DNA from: Aphrocallistes beatrix
Lineage: Eukaryota > Porifera > Hexactinellida > Sceptrulophora > Aphrocallistidae
Direction of reading: 5' to 3'
Assembly: GCA_963281255.1 (NCBI GenBank)
Contig: OY725497.1
Span: 2,294,001 to 2,358,000 of the forward strand
Length of the DNA stretch: 64,000 bases
The notes below the pieces were generated by a model that saw only the letters and a program-made list of their open reading frames with translations, had not been told where the DNA came from and made no database searches. A program made the position numbers and the translations under genes. Positions 34,131 to 45,076 of the stretch are shown piece by piece. Within the stretch, counting starts at the first letter, position 1; each line of letters opens with the position of its first letter.

Positions 34131-34967
34131 GGATATTGAAAGTGAAAAATTTAGTCAATTGAATGTTCAATTTCAAAGGTTTATAAATATATGATACATG
34201 GGCGATTAGTGAATTATTTATGTATAAATAGTACATACATAAAGAGGGCAATGGTATTTGCATATAGTATCCCTTTTCCAATGTAATTCAATATTTAGCT
34301 CATCTCTGCTTTATATCCAGATAAAAAGATATAACATTTTAAAGCATGAATCTAAAATTCTGATTGTATATCCATGAATTAATCTTGAGTTGATTTTGTA
34401 CTAAAATTGATCCCATACTTGTACAATGTAATGCATCTACATGAGATATCCATTGTTGACATAATACCATTAAAATTGGGACGAGTGACAAGTTGTAGTT
34501 ATAATAAATTGGAATTAAAACTATAAATAATGTGAAATAACTGTAGAATGGCCAGCATTTATAAGGTTTCAGTGGCATAGAAAATGGTTGGGTGACGTCC
34601 GCGATATCGGAGACACTGTGTCCCCAGTGGACATTCTACTTAATTAATATTAATATTTTTGTTAACGTTGACTAAGAATAAATTAAGGTGCAGAAGGGCG
34701 GGTCTTAACCCGTGCGCCGACTCAAATCGGTGTTAGGTGTGTATCAGATTATTCGCAGACATTTGATTGTAAATTTCAAATTGTAAAAATTGATAATTTT
34801 TTTATTAAAAGCTTACAAGGAGTAATTTGAGATCAAATTGAGCGCATCTGTTACTGATTGAATTCTATAGATATCATAAATTATCTACGTAGTATTACAA
34901 CTATTTAAATGGAAAGAATGAGATATAGGAATACTTTGGTGTGGGAGTGTATATAACTAATATTATT
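34131..34967. other. no gene recognised
   Basis: AT-rich. A more GC-rich patch at 34585-34740 contains no exon or tRNA fold that I can support. Confidence 0.5.
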
Positions 34968-35600
34968 AGGGTGCTACAAAAAATTCGGAATTTGAATCTT
35001 TAGGTGTACATCATTCGAATAGTTTACCTTGATCACAAATATTTGATTTAGGGGTCGCGCATGGGAGACTTCCCCTCGTGCAGATTTATAATGGGATATT
35101 TCCGGTATGGAGGTTTTATTTGTAAAAGGCGAACTTCAGATATGCAAAGAAACTAGTAACTTTATTTATGAGATATTTGGGGGTGGTTTTATAATAGTAA
35201 TAATACATTTGTATTACATATAATCTACCAGTTCGGAGATATTGATAAAAACAGTTGGGACCAGCCTTCGTACTTGAAATTATTAATGGTCCAAACTGTT
35301 TCCACCAATATCACCGAGCCGGTATATTTTAGTCATTAAAATGCATTATTTAGCTGATATAAAATCTCAAAAATAAAGTTACTCGTTTATTTGAATAGCA
35401 GTCGTATGTCTTTGCTTCAAGCACCAAACCGGACATATCCCATCATAAATCTGAACGAGGGGGAGCCTACTTTGTGCGACCACTAAATCATCTCTAAATT
35501 GCTTGAAAATTTTATGGTGAACGCTTGGTGATCAAGGTAAACTATTTGAAGAGTGTGCATTTAAAGATTCAAACTTTTGAAATTTTTGGAACACCCCAAC
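34968..35600. mobile_element. J: long inverted-repeat MITE
   Basis: The arms match inverted over most of their length: TTAGGGTGCTACAAAAAATT with AATTTTTGGAACACCCCAA, AATAGTTTACCTTGATCAC with its inverse, GGGGTCGCGCA with TGTGCGACCAC, and ATGGGATATTTCCGG with CCGGACATATCCCAT. Centre near 35250-35290. No coding frame. Confidence 0.75.
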
Positions 35601-35620
35601 CTATTATATTACCCGGAATA

Positions 35621-35953
35621 CAGACAATTCGTGACAGGACAATTCGTGACAAGACAATTCGTGACAAAATTTCTAGACATCATGGGCCTTATTCTCAGAT
35701 CGACTTAACTTAAACTTAACTTAAACTAAGTATTTACTTAGTTTCGAGCAAAAAACTAAGTATGGATTTAAGTATAAGTATAGCTAAGAAAACTTAATGA
35801 AAATTAAGTAATTACTTAGTTTAAGTTAAGTTTAAGTTAAGTCGATCTGAGAATAAGACCCCTGATGTCTAGAAATTTTGTCACGAATTGTCTTGTCACG
35901 AATTGTCCGTCACGAATTGTCTTGTCACGAATTGTCCTGTCACGAATTGTCTG
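35621..35953. mobile_element. K: 333-bp near-perfect palindrome with tandem GACAATTCGTGA arms
   Basis: TA-flanked. The left arm holds three GACAATTCGTGACA units, the right arm five inverted units. Inside, CTAGACATCATG and its inverse flank a second palindrome (35684-35862, GGGCCTTATTCTCAGATCGA / inverse) with AACTTAAACTTAAC repeats. Probably one fold-back MITE inserted at the centre of another. Confidence 0.78.
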
Positions 35954-35955
35954 TA

Positions 35956-36604
35956 TTCCATATTACCCATATATTAAAGATATTTACTATTATATGTTTT
36001 GCAACAGAAGACTTGCAGGTGTAACGTGAAAAAGTAATCATATTTAAGTGTGCTGAAAGACGAAAAAGGTGCCGAAAGAGGAGAAGCACTGGTATAGAAT
36101 TTTTAGACAAAAATTAAACCGTGAATAGCGATTGCAATTTCATGAAGGATGATTCTCAATATAGATTATTATACTTGTAGTATTGAATCGAAAAATGTAG
36201 GGTGTACAAACATTTTTGCCTTCTTAGTGTATTACCTCTGACCAGGATATTCATTCGAAACCAGCATGATGATAAAATTACAAAATGATTTTCTCAATAT
36301 TAATTAGCTTGTTCAATATAATTTATAATTACTTTACATAGGTACAATAAATACGGTGATACTGGCGAACAGAGTAAAGGCAATATGATTAATAATGTAT
36401 TAATCCTATATCTATGGACATTATCTAATCTATTTTTATCGCTACAGTATATAAAAACACATCATTTATTCACATTATATATTAATTTCACACTTAAAAA
36501 TAGCCTTAAAGCGAAAATGAATGAGGAATAATAAATCATTATAATTAGTACTTGTGTGATAATAAATATGAGAATACTATAATCCAAATGATGTTTATCC
36601 TGTA
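35956..36604. other. no gene; isolated Tc1-like end at ~36198-36228
   Basis: GTAGGGTGTACAAACATTTT followed by TGCCTTCTTAGTG resembles a Tc1-type end, but no inverted partner is visible. Confidence 0.5.
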
Positions 36605-37147
36605 TTAGTTAAAGTTGATGGAAAAACAACCACAATTAACCTCTTGACATTCAGGTCTTATACATGAGCATCTACATTCTGGAAGATGAATATTTTCAGA
36701 AAAGGATTTGAAACTATGATACCATGCAGGTGGAAACTGTCGAAAACGATGACATTTTTCGTTACAATTCAGTTGACAATTGTTGTTCCAATTTTCACAT
36801 TTGCTAGTACATAATTGAAAAAAATAATCTTTAGATGGAATAAAAATAGTGTATTTTTCAGCAGCTGCACGAAGATTAGTTGAGCAGAAATTGCATGTAA
36901 AATTCCGATTAAATACATTACATGAAGGAATATGAGAAAACGAAAACAATTTTCGGAGAATTAGAATACAAAATATCAGTAATAAATAAAAACATGCAAG
37001 CAATAATGTAATAATTGGAATGAGAAAAAATTTAGTTAAGTTTCTAGGATTTTGATCGTAGAATAGAAATGTTTGATTTGGCATGATCAACAAGAGTAAC
37101 GCAGGAAATAGATAAAATAAGAGTAACACTATGGAAGCTTTATACAC
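36605..37147 (-). CDS. Cys-rich membrane protein exon, family unknown
   Basis: The open frame runs 180 codons to a stop at 36605, with a stop just above 37147. It has no ATG at its top; the first in-frame ATG is at 37082-37084. So it is either a terminal exon (possible acceptor TTTTTAAG at about 37148) or a 159-residue protein. From the top: a hydrophobic segment (residues 6-21), a short loop with NQT and NLT glycosylation sequons, a second hydrophobic segment (about 38-65), then a domain with 14 Cys. That domain includes a CRCSC cluster and a terminal NCGCF. The layout suggests a two-pass membrane protein with a disulphide-rich domain, or the last part of a larger one. I do not recognise the family. 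It is one of the few sizeable uninterrupted frames here not tied to a repeat. Confidence 0.5.
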   Translation of the reverse strand: MYKASIVLLLFYLFPALLLLIMPNQTFLFYDQNPRNLTKFFLIPIITLLLACFYLLLIFCILILRKLFSFSHIPSCNVFNRNFTCNFCSTNLRAAAEKYTIFIPSKDYFFQLCTSKCENWNNNCQLNCNEKCHRFRQFPPAWYHSFKSFSENIHLPECRCSCIRPECQEVNCGCFSINFN

Positions 37148-37473
37148 TTAAAAAGATTTGACTATTAAAAAGTCAAAAATTTGGAAGGAGTAAGTACCCG
37201 AATCTGGGGCGAAATATCATTGAGGCTATAGAGGTTGAAACATCAAACTCCATGCAGATTATTGTTCTCCAGGGCTCGAAAAAAATACTAATTATATTTA
37301 GTGACAAGCCACAAGTCGAGTGGTAAGCACCTAACTATATCATTCAAAGCGATTTTAAGTCTACTATTATTCCTGTCATCACAGAATTAAAAATATACGA
37401 GGGACGCGGTAGAAGCAGGGCAGGGAAATACAAAACACGGGCCCAGGACTGTGTGCGGGCTCCCCGTCAGTAA
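37148..37473. other. no gene recognised
   Basis: No further exon joining the Cys-rich frame could be identified. Confidence 0.45.
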
Positions 37474-37845
37474 TTAATGCATGGTTTGGCTCAAAAATAC
37501 ATATATTAAAAATGAATAGGAAGCGAAATCAGCAAGAAAGATTGGGAGGTTGACGGATTTGGGACGATAGGAAACCTCCTGAAAGGAAAGAGAAGGTTTG
37601 GAAAGCAAGAGACTACAATATATGGAGAAATGGTCAGAGAATAGATGGACAGAAGAGGGATCAGAGAGGATGATGTTGTCAGCAAAACGGGATATTATCA
37701 GATCGAGAATGTGACCCTTCTCATGGGTTGGCTGATTCACATGCTGGATTAAAGATAGAGAACACAGGAGCTCGGAGAACTGCAAAGAAAGATGAGAATA
37801 AGAATGAGGAGGAAGTAGAGAGGGAAAAATAGAATTACTCAACAT
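37474..37845 (-). pseudogene. non-LTR retrotransposon endonuclease fragment
   Basis: The frame reads FSELLCSLSLIQHVNQPTHE, GHILDLIISR and LFSDHFSIYCSL, matching the C-terminal half of the APE-type endonuclease of CR1/L2-like LINEs (the SDH block contains the catalytic Asp-His). The N-terminal half and reverse transcriptase are absent here, so it is a fragment. Confidence 0.8.
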
Positions 37846-37918
37846 ATTAGGAAGGGGAAAGTGGCCCAGGTGAGGAACGCCTGTCTCCCCCGTCTGAGCG
37901 CAGCGAGCGAGGGGATGA

Positions 37919-38330
37919 GAGCTATAGGCCCATAGTGAGTAATGGTTGGTGGTTGTGGTGGAGTAGGGAGAAGAGGAGAATTGGGATTCGAGAGTGGACG
38001 ATCAGCTGACTGGATCCTATTTATATTAGGAGAGTGCGAGCTGAGTGAGGAAATAGGCCAACAAGGAAGAGGGAGGAGAACTGTAGGCCTCTAGTGAGTA
38101 ATGGTTGGTGGTTGTGGTGGAGTAGGGAGAAGAGGAGAATGGGGATTCGAGAGTGGAAGACCAGCTGACTCGATCCTATTTATACTAGGAGAGTGCGAGC
38201 TGACTGAGGAAATAGGCCAATAAGGAAGAGGGAGGAGAACTGTAGGCCTATAGTGAATAATGGTTGGTGGTTGTGGTGGAGTAGGGAGAAGAGGAGAATG
38301 GAGATTCGAGAACTAATGCATGATCTGCTT
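37919..38330. repeat. 159-bp minisatellite, about 2.6 units
   Basis: AATGGTTGGTGGTTGTGGTG recurs at 37941, 38100 and 38259. Units include GGGATTCGAGAGTGGA and ATCCTATTTATA.TAGGAGAG. It is purine-rich on the plus strand and adjoins the LINE fragment, so it may be that element's repeated 5-prime UTR. Confidence 0.85.
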
Positions 38331-38334
38331 AAAA

Positions 38335-39150
38335 ACATTAACCACGCAGAATAGAGCATAGGAATGTATTACCAGTATATATAAATATGGCGCTGCGGTA
38401 TCCAATTCCGTTGCTTAATAAATATTGATTAGTCATAATATTATTGCGCAATAGGTTTATATTTGACGTATTTGGTGATTTTCAGAGCTGTCAAAGGGTA
38501 ATGTAATAATGTGGATTTTATCACGAAATGTTGCTATATTCCAGCATTGCAATGGAAACCCATTTTGGTCAGTTAGGGTCTTACCTGAATACTGCAATTA
38601 CCTACTAGGCAATCAAATTTTGATTATATGCGAGAGCCAATTGATTACTTCCTATTAAGCATTATTATGATATTTTCGATAATTTATCATAATGGACACA
38701 TTCGGGAATTTGTCTAATAACTTGAATTTAAACGTGAAATTTATATAATTGCTTGATAGTACGTAGTCTATTAGCTATCAAATAAGCTCAAATTTGAATG
38801 CCTATTTATTGCGGTTTTCAAGATATAACTCAACTGACCAAAATGCGTTTCTATAGCAATGCTTCACAGCTCAGTTTTATCCGAAAAAAGTTACTCGGAA
38901 GTGTCCTTAAACCGGATCTGTAAATTACTCATAAATATAATCTATTGTGCAATCATATGATAACTAATTTTTTAGGAACGGATTCGGGTACTTTGGCACT
39001 ATATTTAAATATGCTGGTATACATTCCTAAGCTCCTTTGTGCGTGCTTAAGATTTTACCCAGACCATGTATCAGTTCAACCATCTTCGGCCGTATCCCTG
39101 GTCTATTTTTGAGATTTAGGTAGCAGGATTTATATACAGAGGGCTATAAT
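38335..39150. mobile_element. H2: inverted-repeat element
   Basis: GGAATGTATTACCAGTATAT at the left is inverted as ATATGCTGGTATACATTCCT at the right. Further in, GAAACCCATTTTGGTCAGTT pairs with AACTGACCAAAATGCGTTTC. About 0.8 kb, non-coding. Shares sequence with 4250-4600 and 58820-59510. Confidence 0.7.
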
Positions 39151-39556
39151 AAAACGTTTCAATGTTCAACCGTCTATTTATTCTAAATGTAGGCCATTCT
39201 ATGGTAATCGCAAGAAGGTATAAACTAGGTATTGCAATTATGCTTTTTTGTATACATATACTCTATACACGTAATTTTTTGACGTTTATCGCACGGGATC
39301 TCGTTTAATTGGTTAACCTAAAAGTAGTTTCAAACCTTTTAATTCACAAGACGATTTCATATTTATCAGTGTTTTCACGGGCCACAGGTAAAATTAATTT
39401 AGATTCAATAATTATTCATTCTTGTATTATTGGTATCAGGGTTCTCCCCAGGATCTTCTGAAAGGGGGGGACAAAGCATCTAGCTGTGGTCTGGGGCAGT
39501 GGGTTTTCTCATAAATTTTTATACTTTAAATCCTGACGGGGGAGCACGTGACCCTC
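39151..39556. other. no gene recognised
   Basis: AT-rich sequence becoming G/C-rich near 39460-39556. No exon seen. Confidence 0.5.
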
Positions 39557-39564
39557 CCCCCAAC

Positions 39565-39709
39565 CAGAGGCGTAGCCAGGGTGCGGCACATGGGGCCTAG
39601 GCCGCAACCTCAAAGGCTGTGCCCACTAAAATTTCACAAATTAGCATTGGGTGCCGCAACCCTCTCACGGAATTGCCGCACTCTAAAAATTGGGCTGGCT
39701 ACGCCTCTG
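39565..39709. mobile_element. 145-bp hAT-type MITE with 8-bp target duplication
   Basis: Ends CAGAGGCGTAGCCAG and CTGGCTACGCCTCTG. CCCCCAAC is duplicated exactly at 39557-39564 and 39710-39717. GTGCGGCA/TGCCGCA motifs are inverted inside. Confidence 0.9.
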
Positions 39710-39717
39710 CCCCCAAC

Positions 39718-40365
39718 CCCCCCCCCCGAATGCGCTAGTGCGTATCAGTACTTATATACAGTTGTCAAATATATCCAATGTCCTCCTACAATGTTATTGC
39801 TACATTTTATCCACTGATAGGTCATCAGTATTTTTATATTAGACATACTATATAGATTTATGTATTCAAAAGGGATATATATCATATATCATCTTTCCGA
39901 AGACATATCGGTTCAATACGCCCGAACGGGCTAGAGAGGACACTGGATCTGGTTAATTGAATCAAAATAGTACAATATCATAAATTGGGAATATTCAAAT
40001 AATCATGATATTTCATTAAACTTGAATTTTTAGCTTGTTTGGCACTGCTTCCCTTCAATAGCTCATCCAGATTTGGTACAATTGGTAAAACAGCGATTCT
40101 TACAGTGCGGTCTAGATAATTCTTAATTGTATTGGTATTTATACTTCACAGTCAAAATTGTTAAGAGCTCTATATGGTTTGATGTTCATTGATGGTTAAT
40201 TAACAAGGTTTCTAATGTTATACAAGTGTCATCAGTAGGTATTAGTTCCTGGCTTAGTTTCAGGTTAATTATAATGATTATTTTTCCTTAAACTAGTAGA
40301 AATCAGAAATCGCAAATTAGATACAAAATTATTTTTATTTAAAATAATGTGGCGATAAGGTATTG
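39718..40365. other. no gene recognised
   Basis: A poly-C stretch at 39714-39727, otherwise unremarkable AT-rich DNA. Confidence 0.5.
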
Positions 40366-40369
40366 TTAA

Positions 40370-41584
40370 GGTTGGTGTTTCCCATGCGAAACTTGTTTTT
40401 TATTAAAAATGTGCCCAAATTGCTTTTTTATCATTTTTAGATCCTTATAGGGGTTCTAAACAATAATCCCGATTTTTATAACTCCTGCCCCAATATTTCG
40501 CCACTTTGAGCCACTTGTATCACCTGGTGTCGCTCTAAAAACGACACATTTTAAATGCGAAATGTCCCACAGCTCTAACTTCTTTACACAGTGCCAGATC
40601 ATCTTTTTAATGCTGAATTCATGCTCAACACTAGATTTCCAGCAATTTGCTATATATACTGACCATATTTGGAAACATTTTAGTTTGACCGTGCCTAGCA
40701 ACGGGCAGGAATTTTTTAACATTCCTGACCGTTGCTAGGAAAAGGCAACCAAAAATATTTCCAAATATGGTCAATATATATATCAAATTGCTGGAAATTT
40801 AGTGCTGAGTACGAATTCAGTATTAAAATAACGACCTGGCATAGTCAAATAAAGTTATAGGTATGGGATTTCGGAGGAAACTATCGGACATGGTTATTTT
40901 TGGGCCCCCAGTGATAACTGTCAACTTTTTCACACTTTTGAAGGTGTCATGATGTGAAAATATTTGATATGTCATATTTTGAAGTTAAGTACTACTATAA
41001 GTTGTTGATTGAGGATGTTTTAATGTTATATATTATCAGAATACCGTAAAAACAAATGGAAATCAAGCCTTTCAGAAGAAAATTGCTTTGTAGCCTGTTT
41101 TTAGCACTTAAAAAAATCAATTTTACAAAGGAGGAATCTCTAGTTACAAACGTCGCGTAGAGTTAAAAACTCGACGGTTTTAGAAAGATCTCGTCATGTA
41201 GAACAAAATGAGAGAGACAGATTTTTGATATTCTACTTTAGAAAAAAGTTAAAATATTTTTCCTTACGAAAATCTGCCTCTAAATTTTGTATAAATGAAA
41301 TTTGAAAGAAAAAATTATTTGGGTTAAAATTGAAAATTCTATTCCTATTATTTTCTTTATTCAACCATTTTGTGTAAGAATAATTGAGTAAAAGAGGGAT
41401 AAGGCATTGAAGTTTCCTTGAATGTCCTCTATAAATTAGGTCATTTGGGAAAAAAATTTATCTTACTTCTTGGGCTCCCGAAAAGTGTATTTTTGCAGAT
41501 AACTCATCGAGAATAGTTTCCACAAAAAATTTCAGGAGAAATTATGAAAACTTTTAAAGTTAGTTCTGGAAGGAAACACCAACC
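40370..41584 (+). mobile_element. F1: TTAA-flanked element, 1.2 kb
   Basis: Termini GGTTGGTGTTTCCC and GGAAACACCAACC, TTAA at 40366-40369 and 41585-41588. A central inverted pair CTAGCAACGGGCAGGAAT / ATTCCTGACCGTTGCTAG lies at 40695-40740. It carries the same short MEIKPFRRKLLCSLF frame (from 41055) as F2. No full transposase. Confidence 0.83.
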
Positions 41585-41886
41585 TTAAGTATCCAAAGAC
41601 ATTTTCGGGGTTCGAGCACTCACTCCCCCGAGTTCGGCGCCTGACAGTGGTGGAACAATGTAACATTCTTTCCATTATTAATAGATGAAGTCACATAAAA
41701 TTTTCAAAATTCACTTAGAAAAATCAGTCCAACGTGACTCATGAATCCATTTGACTTAAGCACTTGAGTGGCCAGTCACGGGATACTTGCAGGCATAGGT
41801 TTCACACCCCTGACCAAACGGATAATTGCTCTTAAATATATTAAAAAACATAACAATTTAGTTTTAATTAATAAATAGGTATGAAA

Positions 41887-43116
41887 TTATAAGATCGATT
41901 TTATTTCCACCTGTGATGCACTAATCATAACAAAGTCATTGAGCATCTTGCCAGTTTTGCTAGGACAAATGCGATGTGCAATTGCTAAAATTATTCCTAG
42001 ATCTTCATCTCGATCAAGCAGTAAATCTTGTTTTAGTTGCGAAAATAAGAGGCCAGGGTCATAGTCGCTTTTTGATTCAAATTCTCTTAAAATATTCTCT
42101 AATGAAAGTAAAGCCAAAGCTTTCTTCATTAACAAACGTAGAAAGTCTCTAACATATAACTCCTTTACGATTGGTATATTTGGAAAAATATCTATGTCAT
42201 TACAGAGATCTTTGATCAACTTAGCACGCCCTCGAACTTTGACAAATGCCTCAGGCGTTTTGACAATCTTCCCAGTGAGATTAGCTTGGAATACCTGTAC
42301 ACAATTATTGTCTAAATCAATCAAAGTGACACGCTGTTTACCAAAACGCAACAACTGTTCTTTAGCCGTTTCTAAGTTAGAATATGCTTGCAATAAGAGA
42401 TATGGACGGAAATCAATGTCCTTACCGGAATAAGTTTGCGTCAGGCATCTATCTTCATCTAGCATAAAAAAAGAAAGAGTTTGTATCATCGAACGAAGAT
42501 GCCTTGCATTTTTTCCACAAACAACTGAATAGGTCCCAGTTTGTAGATGTGAACTCAAGCAAGTCTGTAGGAATCGGTCTAATGAAATTCTCTTAGTAAG
42601 TAGAGACTCATTAATACTAAGATTAACAGAATTATAGCGAATATTAATAAATTCAGGAATTACATTGATTAATATTTTGTCTATATCATATATTTTGTCA
42701 CTAGAAGAATTAGATGAGAAACTATCTCTGAGGATCTTGCAAAATGTACAATGTAAAGGAACATAGTACTGCATATGGGAAATGGGAAATAAGAAGGAGA
42801 GAGAATATACATCTCCAACCATCAAAAAGATAGCAGACAAAGTGATCAATTCGATCCCAGAAAATATATAAAGTTTTAATTCGAAGCTCTCTTCTTGAGT
42901 AAGTCTCCATACCTCTCCATTCAGAATATGATTAGATACATAAACTAAGCAATCCAAATCAATTTGTGAAGTTTGAGAGTCCCATACTTTAATAATCTTA
43001 GGGCCGCAAAGATTATCCCACTTCGCGTACTTTATCATCGCGATAAATTGACATACATCAGCTTCTAGTAGAGACACTATTTCTCTTGATTCTCCCACGT
43101 CTTCATTTGTGGCCAT
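41887..43116 (-). CDS. C9orf72: C9orf72 orthologue (DENN-type protein), single intact exon
   Basis: A 409-codon frame starts at ATG 43114-43116 (GATAATGGCC). The uORF-like extension above it would need a non-ATG start. Matches to the vertebrate protein that I recognise: YAKWDNLCGPKIIKVWD (about 30-46) against its WDN..GP block; LANH-like VSNHILNGE; LSSHLQTGTYSVVCG (187-201); and LGIILAIAHRICPS near the C-terminus. C9orf72 is a divergent DENN protein that forms a complex with SMCR8 and WDR41. It acts in autophagy, lysosome function and small-GTPase regulation. It is shorter than the 481-residue human form, mainly between the two DENN halves. No intron interrupts it, whereas the vertebrate gene has many. 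No disabling change is seen. ATTAAA downstream (41863-41868, complement) is a possible poly(A) signal. Confidence 0.88.
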   Translation of the reverse strand: MATNEDVGESREIVSLLEADVCQFIAMIKYAKWDNLCGPKIIKVWDSQTSQIDLDCLVYVSNHILNGEVWRLTQEESFELKLYIFSGIELITLSAIFLMVGDVYSLSFLFPISHMQYYVPLHCTFCKILRDSFSSNSSSDKIYDIDKILINVIPEFINIRYNSVNLSINESLLTKRISLDRFLQTCLSSHLQTGTYSVVCGKNARHLRSMIQTLSFFMLDEDRCLTQTYSGKDIDFRPYLLLQAYSNLETAKEQLLRFGKQRVTLIDLDNNCVQVFQANLTGKIVKTPEAFVKVRGRAKLIKDLCNDIDIFPNIPIVKELYVRDFLRLLMKKALALLSLENILREFESKSDYDPGLLFSQLKQDLLLDRDEDLGIILAIAHRICPSKTGKMLNDFVMISASQVEIKSIL

Positions 43117-43386
43117 TATCGCTGTGACATACAATATTAGATTGAAAAATGGTGAACAAAAATTATTAAAGGCGAATTTGTGGAATTATTTTCTCAAATA
43201 TTTTCAGAAGCGTAAATACTTTCTCTCTCTAAATATACGAAATTTATCCACAAAAGTTGGGTCCTTTATCAGTAAATAAACATTCCAAAATTAGTTGTTC
43301 TATAATTTCTGAGGATATGCGAAATAAAATAGTTTCGAAGTAAGTTTTTATTAAAATTGATGGATGATTTCAATTTACTCCATTAA

Positions 43387-44745
43387 GGATACCGCCCTCG
43401 AAAAACATCGCCTGACATTAAAAAAATGGTGAAATTTTTATTGCTAATTCCATCGGATTATTGTGTAGTCTACCATCTAATCGTACTTGTTAGACGGTAT
43501 TTATTTTGATATTCTAGACCTGAGCACCTAAAGCTCAGTCGTACTAAAAATCGGAAAGTTATTCGTGGTTTTGCGGCGCATTCATCAAATATTTTCTAAC
43601 TTAACTGATTTTTTCAATTATATAAACCTCAAAATGGTTTTGGCCCCTTTAAATAGTATAAAACAGATGAATTTAGAAAAAGAGGCACTAAATAAATAAA
43701 AAAATCCAATCAAAAATATCTTTATGAGGGACTTCATTTCTAAAATGCTCGGGAAATGGCCGTTGTGATATTAGCTATTGTGTATAGAAAAGAATTCTGA
43801 ACAGTTAAAAAAAAAATTTGCTCAGATCCGACCATTATTTCGTAAGTTAGAGTATATTGTAGGTAAAGTTCGGACATCAAACCTCTCTATGGCCCCGAAA
43901 GTGCTCGATGTCAATGCTTAAAAACTATTGAAGATATATAATCTATTATAATCTTAAATAAAAGGATATATATGATAATATATAGGTTCCTCAAACATCT
44001 CTTTGTCAAAAAGTAAATATTTCTTGACTTATCATCGATTATATTGTAATACAAATTCTATGGAGAACTTTAAATATATTAGAAAATGGCGAATCTTGAC
44101 ATGAAATAAGTTCCCAAAAGTAGCTATTATACTCAAAAAACAATGCAATAATCACTAGCCATGTACACAGAAATTTTGAAGCACTCAAAGCACTCATGAT
44201 TATTTTGGAAGTTCAAAGCATTTATCTCCAAAATTCGGTCAAAGCCACCCATTTATGGTCTAAAAACAGAATCCTCCATATCTCGGGAAATATACACCCA
44301 AATTCTTAGTTCTCAATTCCTAATATACTTTTCAAGACGGTATAAATCTGATTCTTAAATAATAAGTGTACTACATGGAGTGGAATGCTAAGTTTTTTTA
44401 ATTTTTTATCACCTGATGACGTAGCATTTTTCGAAAATCCTAACTTTAAAACTAAAAGTCGTAGACTCTCGCTCTAACTTCCTGAATATACTTTTTAGAA
44501 GCACTTTATTCATTCTAAACCGAAGAATTATACTTTATAGTGCAAGGAATATGAATTATATTTCCTAATTGGTTCAAAATATTCGGGGTTAGAGGCCTCA
44601 AAGTAATTTGCGAATTTTCAGTATAATTTTCTATTTTCACCAATATCTGTTGGAATACATCTAATTCATTAGTATACATGCGATTAAATGCCCATGGATG
44701 CTTTTATTTATCGTTAATAGCTCATTTTACATCGTTCTTAAGATT
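43387..44745 (+). mobile_element. E4: diverged family E element, right end lost
   Basis: Begins TTAA|GGATACCGCCCTCGAAAAAC and follows E1 colinearly (for example AGAAAATGGCGAATC) to about 44745. No GGCGGTATCC terminus. Starts 270 bp upstream of C9orf72. Confidence 0.75.
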
Positions 44746-45072
44746 ATAATATATTTTATATCTTCAATAGTTTTTAAAATATGACATCGGCCTAATTCGG
44801 GACCATTGAGATATATTATGCCCGAACTTTACCTATAATAAGCGATATGTGATGAACAAATGGTTGGAAAGCGGTTCTAAACTTTAATTTCGATTTTTAG
44901 AATTTCAATGCTAATATTTCGCCACTTAGAGCCACTTGTACCACCTGGTGTCGCCCAAAAAAGGACACATTTTTGAAACGAAATGTCTCATATCCATAAC
45001 TTCTTTGAACCATGTCAAATCATCATTTTAATGCTAAATTCGTCATTTTATTGCTGAAGCACGAATCTAGCA
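44746..45072. repeat. fused fragments of families E and F
   Basis: 44746-44870 is inverted E sequence (ACTTTACCTATAATAAGCGA). 44875-45070 matches F (GCCACTTGTACCACCTGGTG, then GTCGC). Confidence 0.65.
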
Positions 45073-45076
45073 TTAA

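Noticed and set aside
34585-34740. GC-rich patch considered as a tRNA or small RNA gene
   Set aside because: No cloverleaf with a consistent anticodon arm or TTC loop could be drawn.
36196-36229. Isolated Tc1-like end
   Set aside because: No inverted partner within several kb, so no element can be delimited.
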